DNA of 64,000 nt from Parvibaculum sp039680535 (GTDB lineage Bacteria; Pseudomonadota; Alphaproteobacteria; Parvibaculales; Parvibaculaceae). The notes beneath the pieces were generated by a model. It had not been told where the DNA came from. It ran no database searches and saw only the letters and a program-made list of their open reading frames with translations. The stretch's first letter is position 1. The number at the start of each line of letters is the position of its first letter. This document shows positions 1 through 8,252 of the stretch, one piece after another. Position numbers and translations under genes: made by a program. Where the stretch lies: NCBI RefSeq assembly GCF_039680535.1, contig NZ_JBDKSS010000013.1, positions 1 to 64,000 of the forward strand, read 5' to 3'.

Positions 1-1
1 C

Positions 2-232
2 GCGGAGCTTCTTGCGCTGGCGGAGCCGCGCGCACAGGGCGATGCGCGAGGGGGCCTCATCGTGCCGCGTTTGCCGCGCCATCGCGAACTCGCGGATCGT
101 CTTTCCACCACTGAAGAAGTCGTTGCAGGCGCCATTGCCGAGCTTGTCCGCCTCGAAATCGCCGAGCGCGACTATCCGGGGCTCTGGATCAAGAACGAAG
201 CTGCGCTGCGCCGCATCTGCGAATCTCGCTGA
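2..232 (+). CDS. Crp/Fnr-family transcriptional regulator, C-terminal fragment (5' end outside window)
   Basis: An open frame runs from the left edge to TGA at 230-232 (77 codons including the stop). The peptide has the look of the winged helix-turn-helix end of a Crp/Fnr regulator: a proline-rich turn (IVPRLPRHRELADRLST), then a recognition-helix-like stretch (TTEEVVAGAIAELVRLEIAER), then a short basic tail ending in ALRRICESR. The cyclic-nucleotide-binding domain would lie left of the window. This is the frame that fits; a competing ATG frame at 12-329 has no recognisable protein. Family assignment rests on motif resemblance only. Confidence 0.6.
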   Translation, partial: AELLALAEPRAQGDARGGLIVPRLPRHRELADRLSTTEEVVAGAIAELVRLEIAERDYPGLWIKNEAALRRICESR

Positions 233-269
233 GGCGAGCCGACACCTTTCCCGCCAGTTGGAATCTGTT

Positions 270-297
270 CAGCGCGCCGCGCATTGCCGGCGCGCTG
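270..297 (+). terminator. hairpin after the Crp-type gene, possible terminator
   Basis: A perfect 9 bp stem (CAGCGCGCC / GGCGCGCTG) with a 10 nt loop starts 38 bp after the regulator stop. The following sequence (actgtctttt) has only a short T run, so termination is plausible but not certain. Confidence 0.4.
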
Positions 298-325
298 ACT
301 GTCTTTTGCGCCGCTGTGCCGTCGA

Positions 326-341
326 TTAACCAATGAGTAAC
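326..341 (+). promoter_or_regulatory. CtrA-like box, one mismatch (TTAA-N7-GTAAC)
   Basis: TTAA ccaatga GTAAC matches the alphaproteobacterial CtrA consensus TTAA-N7-TTAAC at all but one core position. It lies 262 bp before the pilin ATG. A weaker TTAG-N7-GTAA site sits at 485-499. In Caulobacter the pilA gene is CtrA-activated, which makes this placement plausible; occupancy is inference. Confidence 0.35.
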
Positions 342-603
342 CGTGATTCAACTGTCAGTGTTTGGCCTGCAGATTTACGCCGAACAGGTCTTCTTCTTCG
401 AGTGGGCGAATACTTATGGATACATGATCAATATTATAAATAGCAGCAAAATATGCCGAATTTTAGGCAACTCGAACGCGATTGTTAGTACTCAAGTAAT
501 GAAGGCGGGCTAGGCTCCTAATCAGCCCGAGAGCGGGCCATCTCCCGGCGGGGCTGAGGAGATTGATGCTGTCGAGAAGTCACATATGTGAAGGAGACTT
601 GTA

Positions 604-768
604 ATGGGTCAGTTTCTGAAAGCTTTTGCGAAGAATGAATCCGGTGCGACCGCGATCGAATACGGCCTGATCGCCGCTGGCATCGCCGTTGCGATCGCCA
701 CGATCGTCACGACGCTGGGCACCGACCTCAACGCGAAGTTCACCGCGATCGACGACAAGCTGAAGTAA
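604..768 (+). CDS. pilA: Flp/Fap-type major pilin
   Basis: A 54-residue type IVb prepilin, subunit of the Tad (tight adherence) pilus. A short basic leader ends at G14, followed by ATAIEYGLIAAGIAVAIA: glutamate at mature position +5 and tyrosine at +6 are the hallmark of Flp pilins. Cleavage is expected between G14 and A15 by the prepilin peptidase CpaA encoded next. Residues 18-38 form the hydrophobic helix and the C-terminus is short (DDKLK). A strong AAGGAG at 591-596 lies 7 nt before the ATG. The gene stands alone between an AT-rich upstream region and a strong terminator at 829-868, so it can be expressed far above the assembly genes, as expected for a major pilin. Confidence 0.93.
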   Translation: MGQFLKAFAKNESGATAIEYGLIAAGIAVAIATIVTTLGTDLNAKFTAIDDKLK

Positions 769-828
769 GCTTGTCCGACAGCGCGGGGTGCGCTCGTCGC
801 ACACTGTCAACGGAAAGACGCGTGAAAG

Positions 829-868
829 CCGCCAGATCCTGGCAACGGGATCTGGCGGTTTTGTTTTT
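829..868 (+). terminator. Rho-independent terminator after the pilin gene
   Basis: An 11 bp stem CCGCCAGATCC / GGATCTGGCGG with an 8 nt loop is followed by TTTTGTTTTT. It begins 60 bp after the pilin stop and uncouples pilin transcription from cpaA. Confidence 0.88.
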
Positions 869-999
869 AACGCTTCGTTCACCAATGAAAGCCGCTGTTT
901 ACGCCAAATTTACGGCTCCCGTTCAATATCTGGAACGAACGGAAGAAATGTCGATCGGCAGATGTCTGCCGGTCCGCCAAAACAAATCGGGGCGTTGTT

Positions 1000-1509
1000 G
1001 TGCTGAGCATATTGCCGATTGTCGTTTTCGCGGCCGCGATGATCTTCGCAGGCATTCGCGATCTTACGACCATGACGATCCCGAACTGGCTGACCCTGGG
1101 TCTCGCTCTCACTTTCTTCGCCGTTGCGCCGATCGTGGGCATGCCGCTCGCTGAAGTCGGGCTGCATGCTTCGGCGGGATTTGCGTTGCTGCTGATCGGA
1201 ATGGCGCTCTTCGCCATGGGCTGGATCGGCGGCGGAGACGCCAAGTTCGTGGCCGCAGCCTCTCTCTGGATCGGTTGGGGTGAAGCGCTGCCCTATCTCC
1301 TTGTCGCGAGCATCTTCGGAGGCGCGCTAACGATGCTGGTCCTCTTCTACAGAAACATGCCGCTTCCGGCCTTCCTCTTCCGCGTGAACTGGATCGCACG
1401 GCTGCATGATCGCAAGGAAGGCGTGCCCTACGGGCTCGCGCTGGCTGCGGCTGGGCTGATTGTATTTCCGGATACGGATGTCTTCCGGATGGTGATCTCT
1501 CTGGGATGA
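1000..1509 (+). CDS. cpaA: Prepilin peptidase CpaA (A24 family, TadV type)
   Basis: A 169-residue polytopic inner-membrane aspartyl protease that removes the leader of Flp pilin. The two catalytic aspartates are D21 (in RDLTTMTIPNW) and D80 in the G-x-G-D signature (GWIGGGDAKF, 74-83). It lacks the N-terminal methylase domain of PilD-type enzymes, as usual for Tad peptidases. Start is GTG at 1000; no strong Shine-Dalgarno is visible. It is the first gene of the assembly operon and is followed after 57 bp by cpaB. Confidence 0.9.
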   Translation: MLSILPIVVFAAAMIFAGIRDLTTMTIPNWLTLGLALTFFAVAPIVGMPLAEVGLHASAGFALLLIGMALFAMGWIGGGDAKFVAAASLWIGWGEALPYLLVASIFGGALTMLVLFYRNMPLPAFLFRVNWIARLHDRKEGVPYGLALAAAGLIVFPDTDVFRMVISLG

Positions 1510-1566
1510 GAGTCTGAGAATGCCTTGGTGGACAGGTTTGTCGCACCGGACGAAAGGAACTGAGAC

Positions 1567-2355
1567 GTGAACGCGGCACGCATGGGTGTGTTGATTCTGG
1601 CGGTGGTGGCGGCGGGTCTTGCGGCGCTGCTGGCGCGTGGTCTTGTCTCGCACAAGTCCGAGAAAGCCGAACCTGTCGCGGCGGCTCCCGCCGTCGAGGT
1701 GCTGGTTGCTGCTTCGAATATCGAGCGCGGCGAGCGCGTAACGGCAGGCAGTCTGCGCTGGCAGGCATGGCCCGATGGGCCGGTCGCCCCTGAACTTGTC
1801 ACGAAGGCTGCGAAGCCCAATGCCATCGACCAGTTCGCAGGCAGCGTCGCGCGCGCCACGTTGTCGAACGGCGAACCGATCATCGAGACGAAGCTGGTCA
1901 GCCTGGACAAGGGCGGCTTCATGTCCGCACTGATCGCGCCGGGCATGCGGGCCGTCGCTGTTCCCGTTGCCGCGGAAACGAGCGCCGGCGGCTTCATCCT
2001 CCCTAACGATCATGTCGATGTGATCTTGACCCATAAGGTCCGTGAGGGCGGGGTCGAAGGCAAGGACATTGCCCGAGCGGAAACGATTCTTCGCAATGTT
2101 CGCGTCCTCGCCGTCGATCAGCGTTTCAAGGAAGAAGGTGATCAGGCGACTGTCGGCCGGACGGCGACGCTCGAACTGAGCGGCCAGCAGGTCGAGGTGC
2201 TCGCGGCCGCGCAGGTCGATGGCAGCGTTTCGCTCTCTCTCCGGAGCATTGCCGAGGCCGACAAGGCGGTCCCCGACGATACGACCGCCAAAACCGAAAG
2301 TGCGATGATCCGGGTCGTGCGGTACGGCGCGGAAAAAACGGTGCGGGTGAGGTGA
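1567..2355 (+). CDS. cpaB: Flp pilus assembly protein CpaB (RcpC)
   Basis: A 262-residue periplasmic protein of the Tad apparatus, thought to stabilise the CpaC secretin. An N-terminal hydrophobic helix (about residues 6-26) anchors or exports it. An SAF domain follows (about 45-110, beginning VEVLVAASNIERGERVTAGS), then the RcpC/CpaB domain with the typical GMRAVAVPV segment. Start is GTG at 1567 with AAAGGA 8 nt upstream. The stop overlaps the region of the cpaC start, indicating translational coupling. Confidence 0.92.
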   Translation: MNAARMGVLILAVVAAGLAALLARGLVSHKSEKAEPVAAAPAVEVLVAASNIERGERVTAGSLRWQAWPDGPVAPELVTKAAKPNAIDQFAGSVARATLSNGEPIIETKLVSLDKGGFMSALIAPGMRAVAVPVAAETSAGGFILPNDHVDVILTHKVREGGVEGKDIARAETILRNVRVLAVDQRFKEEGDQATVGRTATLELSGQQVEVLAAAQVDGSVSLSLRSIAEADKAVPDDTTAKTESAMIRVVRYGAEKTVRVR

Positions 2356-2360
2356 GCGTC

Positions 2361-3791
2361 ATGGGTATGGTCACAGGCAAGATCATGAGCATTCTGCGCG
2401 CAAGCCGCCTGCTGGTGACGATTTTTGCTGCTTTCGTTGTCGCTGTTCCCGCAAATGCGGCGGTGAGCAATGCGGACTATGTCAGGATTGAGACCGGCGG
2501 TTCCGGAAAGACATCGCGCTCGGTGGTGCTCGGTCTGAACAAGGCTGCCATCGTCGAGTTGCCCGTTGCCGCGCGTGACGTTCTCGTCTCGGACCCCAAG
2601 GTCGTCGACGCCGTGGTGCGCTCTGCGACGCGCACCTATCTCATCGGTCTCACCGTCGGGCAGACCAATGCCTTTTTCTTCAATGACAAGGGGCAGCAGA
2701 TTCTAAACCTCGAAATCCGCGTCGAGCGCGACCTCACCGGACTTCGCGATGCGCTCCGTCACTATTTCCCCGACGCGAAAGTCGATGTTCAGGCGATGAA
2801 CGATCACATCGTTCTGTCGGGCACGGTGGCCAACGCGAGCGACGCCGACAAGGCGCGCGATCTCGCGGAACGCTATGTCGGCAAGACAGAGCAGGTGCTG
2901 AACATGCTTGCCGTCGAAGGCAAGGAGCAGGTCATGCTGAAGGTGACCGTTGCGGAAATGCAGCGCAATGTCATCAAGCAGCTCGGTATCGATCTTTCGG
3001 CCGTCGGTAATATCGGCAACCTTGCTGTGAAGGTCGCCACCGACAATCCCTTCACCATCCAGGGTGGCCAGGTTGGCGGTCTTTCGACGGCAGGCACGAG
3101 CCTCACCGCGGGCAACACCACAATCGGCGCGGCGCTCAAGGCGCTCGAGGAGAATGGCCTCGTTCGCACGCTTGCGGAGCCCACGCTCACGGCTATCTCG
3201 GGCGAAGGCGCCAAGTTCCTCGCGGGCGGCGAGTTCCCGATCCCGGTTTCGAAGGATCAGCAGGGCAACATCACCGTCTCGTACAAGCCCTTCGGTGTCG
3301 GCCTCGCCTTCACGCCGGTCGTCCTCAGCGAAGGCCGGATCAGTCTCAAGATTTCCACCGAGGTCAGCGAGTTGACGACGTCGGGTGCAATCGTGGCGCA
3401 GGGCATGAGCATTCCCGGCCTCAATGTGCGCCGGGCCGAAACGACACTCGAACTTCCCTCCGGCGGGTCTCTGGTCATGGCGGGCCTCCTCTCCGACAAG
3501 ACGAAGCAGAACATCGACGGTGTGCCCGGAGCGAAGGATGTGCCCGTTCTCGGCGCGCTCTTCCGGAGTCGGGATTACCAGAAGAACGAGACAGAACTCG
3601 TCGTCGTCGTGACGCCCTATATCGTCGACCCGACGAACCGCAAGAAGATCGCGCTGCCGACGGATGGTTACGCCCCGGCCAGCGACATGGACACGGTGCT
3701 GATGGGCCGGCTTAACGCGACCTACGGCACCAACGGAAATGCGCCGACGGACAAGAAGTTGAAGGGCCCGGTCGGGTTCGTGGTGGATTGA
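2361..3791 (+). CDS. cpaC: Tad pilus secretin CpaC (RcpA)
   Basis: Outer-membrane secretin forming the pilus channel, 476 residues from ATG 2361 (GAGG at 2349-2352, 8 nt upstream). A GTG at 2352 is an alternative start 9 bp earlier. Order: signal peptide ending near AVPANA, an N0-like domain (SVVLGLNKAAIVELPV onward), a BON-type domain (DVQAMNDHIVLSGTVANAS), then the C-terminal secretin domain with the conserved VPVLGALFRS and ELVVVVTPYIV segments that form the beta-barrel. The stop shares a base with the cpaD ATG. Confidence 0.94.
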   Translation: MGMVTGKIMSILRASRLLVTIFAAFVVAVPANAAVSNADYVRIETGGSGKTSRSVVLGLNKAAIVELPVAARDVLVSDPKVVDAVVRSATRTYLIGLTVGQTNAFFFNDKGQQILNLEIRVERDLTGLRDALRHYFPDAKVDVQAMNDHIVLSGTVANASDADKARDLAERYVGKTEQVLNMLAVEGKEQVMLKVTVAEMQRNVIKQLGIDLSAVGNIGNLAVKVATDNPFTIQGGQVGGLSTAGTSLTAGNTTIGAALKALEENGLVRTLAEPTLTAISGEGAKFLAGGEFPIPVSKDQQGNITVSYKPFGVGLAFTPVVLSEGRISLKISTEVSELTTSGAIVAQGMSIPGLNVRRAETTLELPSGGSLVMAGLLSDKTKQNIDGVPGAKDVPVLGALFRSRDYQKNETELVVVVTPYIVDPTNRKKIALPTDGYAPASDMDTVLMGRLNATYGTNGNAPTDKKLKGPVGFVVD

Positions 3792-4513
3792 TGGGAGCCG
3801 TGGACAAAATGAGTCATATGCTGTCCTTCCGTATTGTGCGGCACGTGCTGCCCGCCGCCATCGCCCTTTCGGTCGCCGGCTGCGCAGGTGGATTCAACGG
3901 GGCCGAAATGGCCTATCAGGAAGCTGAATACCGCCATCCGATCTCGGTCGATCGCGATGTGCCGACGCTGAGCGTTCCCGCGCCGCGCTCGAAAGCGGGC
4001 CTTACCGATCAGGAACGCCATGATGTGGCCGCCTTCGCCGCCGCTTACAAGGAGCGCGGACATGGAGCGCTGACCGTGTCGACGCCGTCCGGTTCCGCCA
4101 ACACCACGACGGCGATGAACGTGCTCGTCGATATTCGCGACACGCTGTCGGACAAGGGCGTTTCGGCGGATGCGGTGAGCTACACCTCCTATCGGGCGTC
4201 GGCATCCAGCGCGGAGGCGCCGATCATTCTTTCCTACAATCGCTATGTCGCAACGCCGAGCGCCTGCGGAGACTGGTCGACCGACTACGCGAATGACCCG
4301 GCCAATGGTGTGCCACCCAATTTCGGTTGCGCCAGCCAGAACAATCTCGCCGTGCTCGTCGCCGATCCGGGCGATCTGGTTGCGCCGCGTGACATGACGC
4401 CAAGGGACGCGCAGCGTTCGACGGAAGTCCTGAGAAAATATCGCAAGGGTGAAGTCACTGCGACAAAGCGTGACGAACACGACTCTGCAGCGGTGAGTGA
4501 GGTCAGCAAATGA
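3791..4513 (+). CDS. cpaD: Tad pilus lipoprotein CpaD
   Basis: A 240-residue CpaD-family lipoprotein presumed to act with the secretin at the outer membrane. The N-terminus has a signal peptide with a lipobox (LSVAGCAGG), so lipidation on that cysteine is expected. The ATG at 3791 shares its A with the cpaC stop; ATG 3809 is an equally reasonable start and gives a tidier signal peptide. The C-terminal part carries the family's NFGCASQNNLAVLVADP and LVAPRDMTPRDA segments. Its stop overlaps the cpaE start by 4 bp (ATGA). Confidence 0.88.
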   Translation: MGAVDKMSHMLSFRIVRHVLPAAIALSVAGCAGGFNGAEMAYQEAEYRHPISVDRDVPTLSVPAPRSKAGLTDQERHDVAAFAAAYKERGHGALTVSTPSGSANTTTAMNVLVDIRDTLSDKGVSADAVSYTSYRASASSAEAPIILSYNRYVATPSACGDWSTDYANDPANGVPPNFGCASQNNLAVLVADPGDLVAPRDMTPRDAQRSTEVLRKYRKGEVTATKRDEHDSAAVSEVSK

Positions 4514-5787
4514 GCACAGCGCGTAAGCAAGCGATGGAAGCACCGCCGATGCCGGAAGAGGATAGCCCCTCGCCGGTCATGAAGCCCGTGCCCCGGATCA
4601 CGATCCATGCTTTCTGTGAGCTGCCCGAGACCGGGAGCACCATCCAGCGCGCCGGTGAAGACCGGCGCCTCGCCAAGGCGCATCTGACGGTTCACATGGG
4701 TGGCATCAAGGCGGCTGTCGAGCAGTATCAGCAGAACGGAACGCCCAATCTCATTCTCGTCGAGACGAAACGCGGTGGCGCAGAGCTGTTTTCCGATCTC
4801 GCCGCGCTTGCTGAAGTCTGCGATGCGGGCACGAAGGTCGTTGTTGTCGGCCATCTGAACGATGTCTCCGTCTATCGCGAGATGATCCGCCAGGGCGTCA
4901 ACGAGTATCTGGTGACTCCGCTTCAGCCGATGCAGATCGTCGAGGCGGTATCGCGCCTCTATGCCGATCCGGATGCACCGCCTATCGGCCGGTCCATCGC
5001 CTTCATGGGCGCAAAGGGCGGTACGGGTTCGAGCACCATCGCGCATAATGTCGGCTGGTGCATTTCCACCCGCATGCAGGAAGATGTGATCATCACCGAT
5101 CTCGATCTTCCTTTCGGCACCGCCGGCCTCGACTTCAATCAGGATCCGGCGCAAGGCATCGCGGATGCGCTGACGACGCCCGAACGTCTCGACGATGTGC
5201 TTCTCGATCGCCTCCTGGTGAAGTGCTCGGATCATCTGAGCCTCTTCGCGGCACCCGCAGTGCTCGACCGCGAGTTCGATATGGATGGCGAAGCGTGTGA
5301 GTCCGTGCTTGAGATCGTGCGTTCGACGGTGCCTTGCGTCGTCATAGACCTGCCGCATGTCTGGTCCGGCTGGACGAAGAAGCTGCTTCTGGCGGCGGAC
5401 GATATCGTCATCACGGCGACGCCGGATCTCGCAAGCCTGCGCAACACCAAGAACATCATCGATCTGGCGAGGCAGCTGCGCGCCAATGATGCCATCCCAC
5501 ATGTGGTCATCAATCAGGTCGGCGTACCGAAGCGGCCCGAAATCCCGGTGAAGGATTTTGCGCAGGCAATCGGTGTCGAACCGACGCTGGTTCTGCCCTT
5601 CAATCCGGCGCTTTTCGGCACGGCGGCAAATAACGGCCAGATGGTCGAGGAACTCGATCCCAAGGGCAAGACGACGGAAGGCTTCCGCTTTCTCGCCAAG
5701 CAGCTCTGCGGCCGTCAGGCGGAGCCTGCCAAGCCTGCCGGTTCCTCGATCTTCCCATTCCTGAAGCGGCTGACCCGCAAGGGCTGA
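4510..5787 (+). CDS. cpaE: Pilus assembly ATPase-like protein CpaE (TadZ)
   Basis: A 425-residue MinD/ParA-superfamily protein that localises the Tad machinery. Residues about 30-155 form a receiver-like domain (PNLILVETK, VVVVGHLNDVSVYREMIRQG) without obvious need for phosphorylation. A deviant Walker A begins at residue 167 (GAKGGTGSST), and the downstream IITDLDLPFGTAGLDF matches the Walker A' region. The second serine replaces the usual lysine-threonine of a classic P-loop (GSS rather than GKT), as common in TadZ proteins. Coupled to cpaD by a 4 bp overlap; cpaF follows after 16 bp. Confidence 0.92.
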   Translation: MSTARKQAMEAPPMPEEDSPSPVMKPVPRITIHAFCELPETGSTIQRAGEDRRLAKAHLTVHMGGIKAAVEQYQQNGTPNLILVETKRGGAELFSDLAALAEVCDAGTKVVVVGHLNDVSVYREMIRQGVNEYLVTPLQPMQIVEAVSRLYADPDAPPIGRSIAFMGAKGGTGSSTIAHNVGWCISTRMQEDVIITDLDLPFGTAGLDFNQDPAQGIADALTTPERLDDVLLDRLLVKCSDHLSLFAAPAVLDREFDMDGEACESVLEIVRSTVPCVVIDLPHVWSGWTKKLLLAADDIVITATPDLASLRNTKNIIDLARQLRANDAIPHVVINQVGVPKRPEIPVKDFAQAIGVEPTLVLPFNPALFGTAANNGQMVEELDPKGKTTEGFRFLAKQLCGRQAEPAKPAGSSIFPFLKRLTRKG

Positions 5788-5803
5788 TCCGGAGGAGTAA
5801 CGC

Positions 5804-7249
5804 GTGTTTGGACGGCGCAACGATACCCAGTCGGCTCCCCGCAAGCCTGTCGCTCCCGCGCCAGCGAGCGCGGCGCCGACGGCCGAGGTGGCTTCCGCAG
5901 CGGCGGTAAAGCCCGCTGCGGCGCGCAATGCGACGCCTCCAGCACCGCCGCGCGCGAAGCCTGCGGACACGCGCTCGGAAAACTACTACCAGATCAAGAC
6001 GACGATCTTTAATGCGCTGATCGATACGATCGACCTCACGCAGCTCGCGCAGCTCGATTCTGAAAGCGCACGCGAAGAGATCCGTGACATCGTCAACGAG
6101 ATCCTGTCGATCAAGAATGTCGTCATGTCGATTTCCGAGCAGGAAGCCCTGCTTCAGGACATCTGCAACGACGTTCTGGGCTACGGCCCTCTGGAGCCGC
6201 TGCTCGCCCGCGACGACATCGCGGACATCATGGTCAATGGCGCAGATCGCACCTTCATCGAAGTCGGCGGCAAGGTCGAGCTGACCAATGTTCGCTTCCG
6301 CGACAACAGCCAGCTGATGAACATCTGTCAGCGCATCGTGAGCCAGGTCGGCCGCCGCGTCGACGAAGCAAGCCCGATCTGCGACGCGCGCTTGCCCGAC
6401 GGTAGCCGCGTCAACGTCATCGTGCCGCCGCTGGCGATCGACGGCCCCGCGCTCACCATTCGTAAGTTCCGCCGCGACAAGCTCACTCTGCAGAATCTCG
6501 TCGAGTACAAATCGATTTCGCAAGAAGGCGCGGAAGTTCTGGGCATCATCGGCAAGGTGCGCTGCAATGTCCTGATCTCCGGCGGTACGGGCTCCGGCAA
6601 GACGACGCTTCTCAATTGCCTTACGGCCCATATCGATACCGACGAGCGCGTCATCACCTGCGAAGACGCGGCCGAATTGCAGCTTCAGCAGCCCCATGTG
6701 GTGCGTCTGGAAACAAGGCCGCCGAACCTTGAAGGCCAAGGTCAGATCACCATGACGGAACTCGTGCGCAACTGCCTGCGCATGCGTCCCGAACGTATCA
6801 TCGTCGGCGAGGTTCGTGGGCCTGAGGCATTCGACCTCTTGCAGGCGATGAACACCGGCCATGACGGCTCGATGGGAACGCTCCACGCGAACAGCCCGCG
6901 CGAAGCCCTGTCGCGTCTCGAAAGCATGATCACCATGGGCGGCTACAATCTGCCCTCGAAGACCATTCGCGAGATGATCACCGGATCGATCGACGTCATC
7001 ATTCAGGCCGCGCGTCTGCGCGACGGCTCGCGTCGCATCACTCACATCACCGAAGTTCTCGGCACGGAAGGCGACGTCATCATCACGCAGGATCTCTTTG
7101 TCTATGACATCGAGGGCGAAGACGAGACCGGCAAGCTGAAGGGCAAGCACAAGTCCACGGGTATCGCCCGGCCGGCTTTCTGGGATCGCGCGCGTTATTA
7201 CAACCAGCACCATGCGCTTGCTGCTGCGCTTGATCGCGCTCAAGGCTGA
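5804..7249 (+). CDS. cpaF: Tad pilus secretion ATPase CpaF (TadA)
   Basis: A 481-residue type II/IV secretion hexameric ATPase that powers Flp pilus assembly from the cytoplasmic face. The first 60 residues are alanine/proline-rich and disordered; the N-terminal domain holds the family signature PLEPLLARDDIADIMVNG. Walker A is GGTGSGKTT (260-268), Walker B region RIIVGEVRGPEAFDLL, and the histidine-containing MNTGHDGSMGTLHANS box follows. Start GTG at 5804 is supported by GGAGGAG 6 nt upstream. tadB follows after 11 bp. Confidence 0.95.
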   Translation: MFGRRNDTQSAPRKPVAPAPASAAPTAEVASAAAVKPAAARNATPPAPPRAKPADTRSENYYQIKTTIFNALIDTIDLTQLAQLDSESAREEIRDIVNEILSIKNVVMSISEQEALLQDICNDVLGYGPLEPLLARDDIADIMVNGADRTFIEVGGKVELTNVRFRDNSQLMNICQRIVSQVGRRVDEASPICDARLPDGSRVNVIVPPLAIDGPALTIRKFRRDKLTLQNLVEYKSISQEGAEVLGIIGKVRCNVLISGGTGSGKTTLLNCLTAHIDTDERVITCEDAAELQLQQPHVVRLETRPPNLEGQGQITMTELVRNCLRMRPERIIVGEVRGPEAFDLLQAMNTGHDGSMGTLHANSPREALSRLESMITMGGYNLPSKTIREMITGSIDVIIQAARLRDGSRRITHITEVLGTEGDVIITQDLFVYDIEGEDETGKLKGKHKSTGIARPAFWDRARYYNQHHALAAALDRAQG

Positions 7250-7260
7250 GGAGCGACACC

Positions 7261-8244
7261 ATGGACCAGACAACTCTTCTCGTGATCGGTATCGCCATGC
7301 TGGCCGCAATCTGCATCGGCGGGCTGGGCTTCGCCTTTGTCGGCGGCGACAACAAAACTTCGAAGCGTATGGCCCGCGTTGCCGGCAATGAGCGCGGCCG
7401 CGGACGGTCGGCGGAGTCGGAGGCGGATGGCGCCGACAAGCGGCGCAAGCAGGTTCAGGAAACGCTGAAGACCATCGAGCAGCGCCAGAAAGCGCAGCAG
7501 AAGGTCACGCTTCGCCTGCGTCTCGATCGTGCCGGCCTGGAGATGACCCCGCGCAACTTCTACATGCTGAGCGCGATTTCGGGTCTGGTCTGCGCGGCAC
7601 TCGTCATGTTCATGGGCTATTCGCCTCTGATCGGCATTGGAGCGGCCTTTGCGGGCGGTTTCGGCCTGCCGCGCTGGGTTCTTGCGATTATCACGTCGCG
7701 GCGCCAGAAGGCGTTTCTGGAAGAATTCGCCAACGCGATCGACGTGATCGTGCGCGGCGTCAAGGCAGGTCTCCCGATCAACGATTGCCTCAGGATCATT
7801 GCCATGGAATCGGCCGAGCCGGTGCGGACCGAATTCCGGGATCTCGTCGAGGGACAGCGCGTCGGCGTCACGCTCGACCAGGGGCTTTCAAAGGTCTTTG
7901 AGCGCGTACCTCTTGCCGAGGTGAATTTCTTCCAGATCGTTCTCGCCATCCAGCAGAAGACGGGCGGCAATCTCGCTGAGGCGCTGAGCAACCTTTCGAA
8001 GGTGCTGCGCGACCGCAAGCGCATGCGCGCCAAGATCGTCGCGATCTCCCAGGAGGCGAAGTCCTCCGCGGCGATCATCGGCATTCTGCCGCCGGGCGTC
8101 ATGAGCATTCTCTATTTCTCGGCGCCCACTTATCTCGAACCGCTCATTACCACGCGGCCCGGTCACATGATCATCGTCGGCGGCCTGTGCTGGATGGGCA
8201 TCGGCGTTCTCGTCATGCGCAAGATGATCAACTTCAACTTCTGA
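7261..8244 (+). CDS. tadB: Tad inner-membrane platform protein TadB
   Basis: A 327-residue GspF/T2SSF-domain inner-membrane protein that pairs with TadC as the pilus assembly platform. It has an N-terminal membrane segment (about residues 4-26), a charged cytoplasmic linker, a central hydrophobic pair (about 100-140), the T2SSF domain (EEFANAIDVIVRGVKAGLP) and two further hydrophobic stretches near the C-terminus. GAGGAG lies 7 nt before the ATG. tadC starts 8 bp downstream. Confidence 0.93.
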   Translation: MDQTTLLVIGIAMLAAICIGGLGFAFVGGDNKTSKRMARVAGNERGRGRSAESEADGADKRRKQVQETLKTIEQRQKAQQKVTLRLRLDRAGLEMTPRNFYMLSAISGLVCAALVMFMGYSPLIGIGAAFAGGFGLPRWVLAIITSRRQKAFLEEFANAIDVIVRGVKAGLPINDCLRIIAMESAEPVRTEFRDLVEGQRVGVTLDQGLSKVFERVPLAEVNFFQIVLAIQQKTGGNLAEALSNLSKVLRDRKRMRAKIVAISQEAKSSAAIIGILPPGVMSILYFSAPTYLEPLITTRPGHMIIVGGLCWMGIGVLVMRKMINFNF

Positions 8245-8252
8245 GGCGCGCC

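Larger units (their letters stand above)
233..603. other. 371 bp intergenic region before the pilin gene
   Basis: No coding frame is convincing here. It holds a hairpin just after the regulator stop (270-297), an AT-rich stretch at about 410-480 unlike the GC-rich surroundings, and two TTAA-N7-TTAA-like sites (326-341 and 485-499). A TATAAA hexamer at 435-440 could be a -10 element, but no good -35 lies 17 bp upstream. This is probably the promoter region of the pilin gene. Confidence 0.5.

Noticed and set aside
12..329. Plus-strand ATG frame at the left edge
   Set aside because: Its product has no recognisable features, whereas the neighbouring frame 2-232 reads as a helix-turn-helix end of a Crp-type regulator.
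5600..7309. 569-codon minus-strand frame opposite cpaF
   Set aside because: Antisense to an unmistakable secretion ATPase; composition typical of shadow frames.
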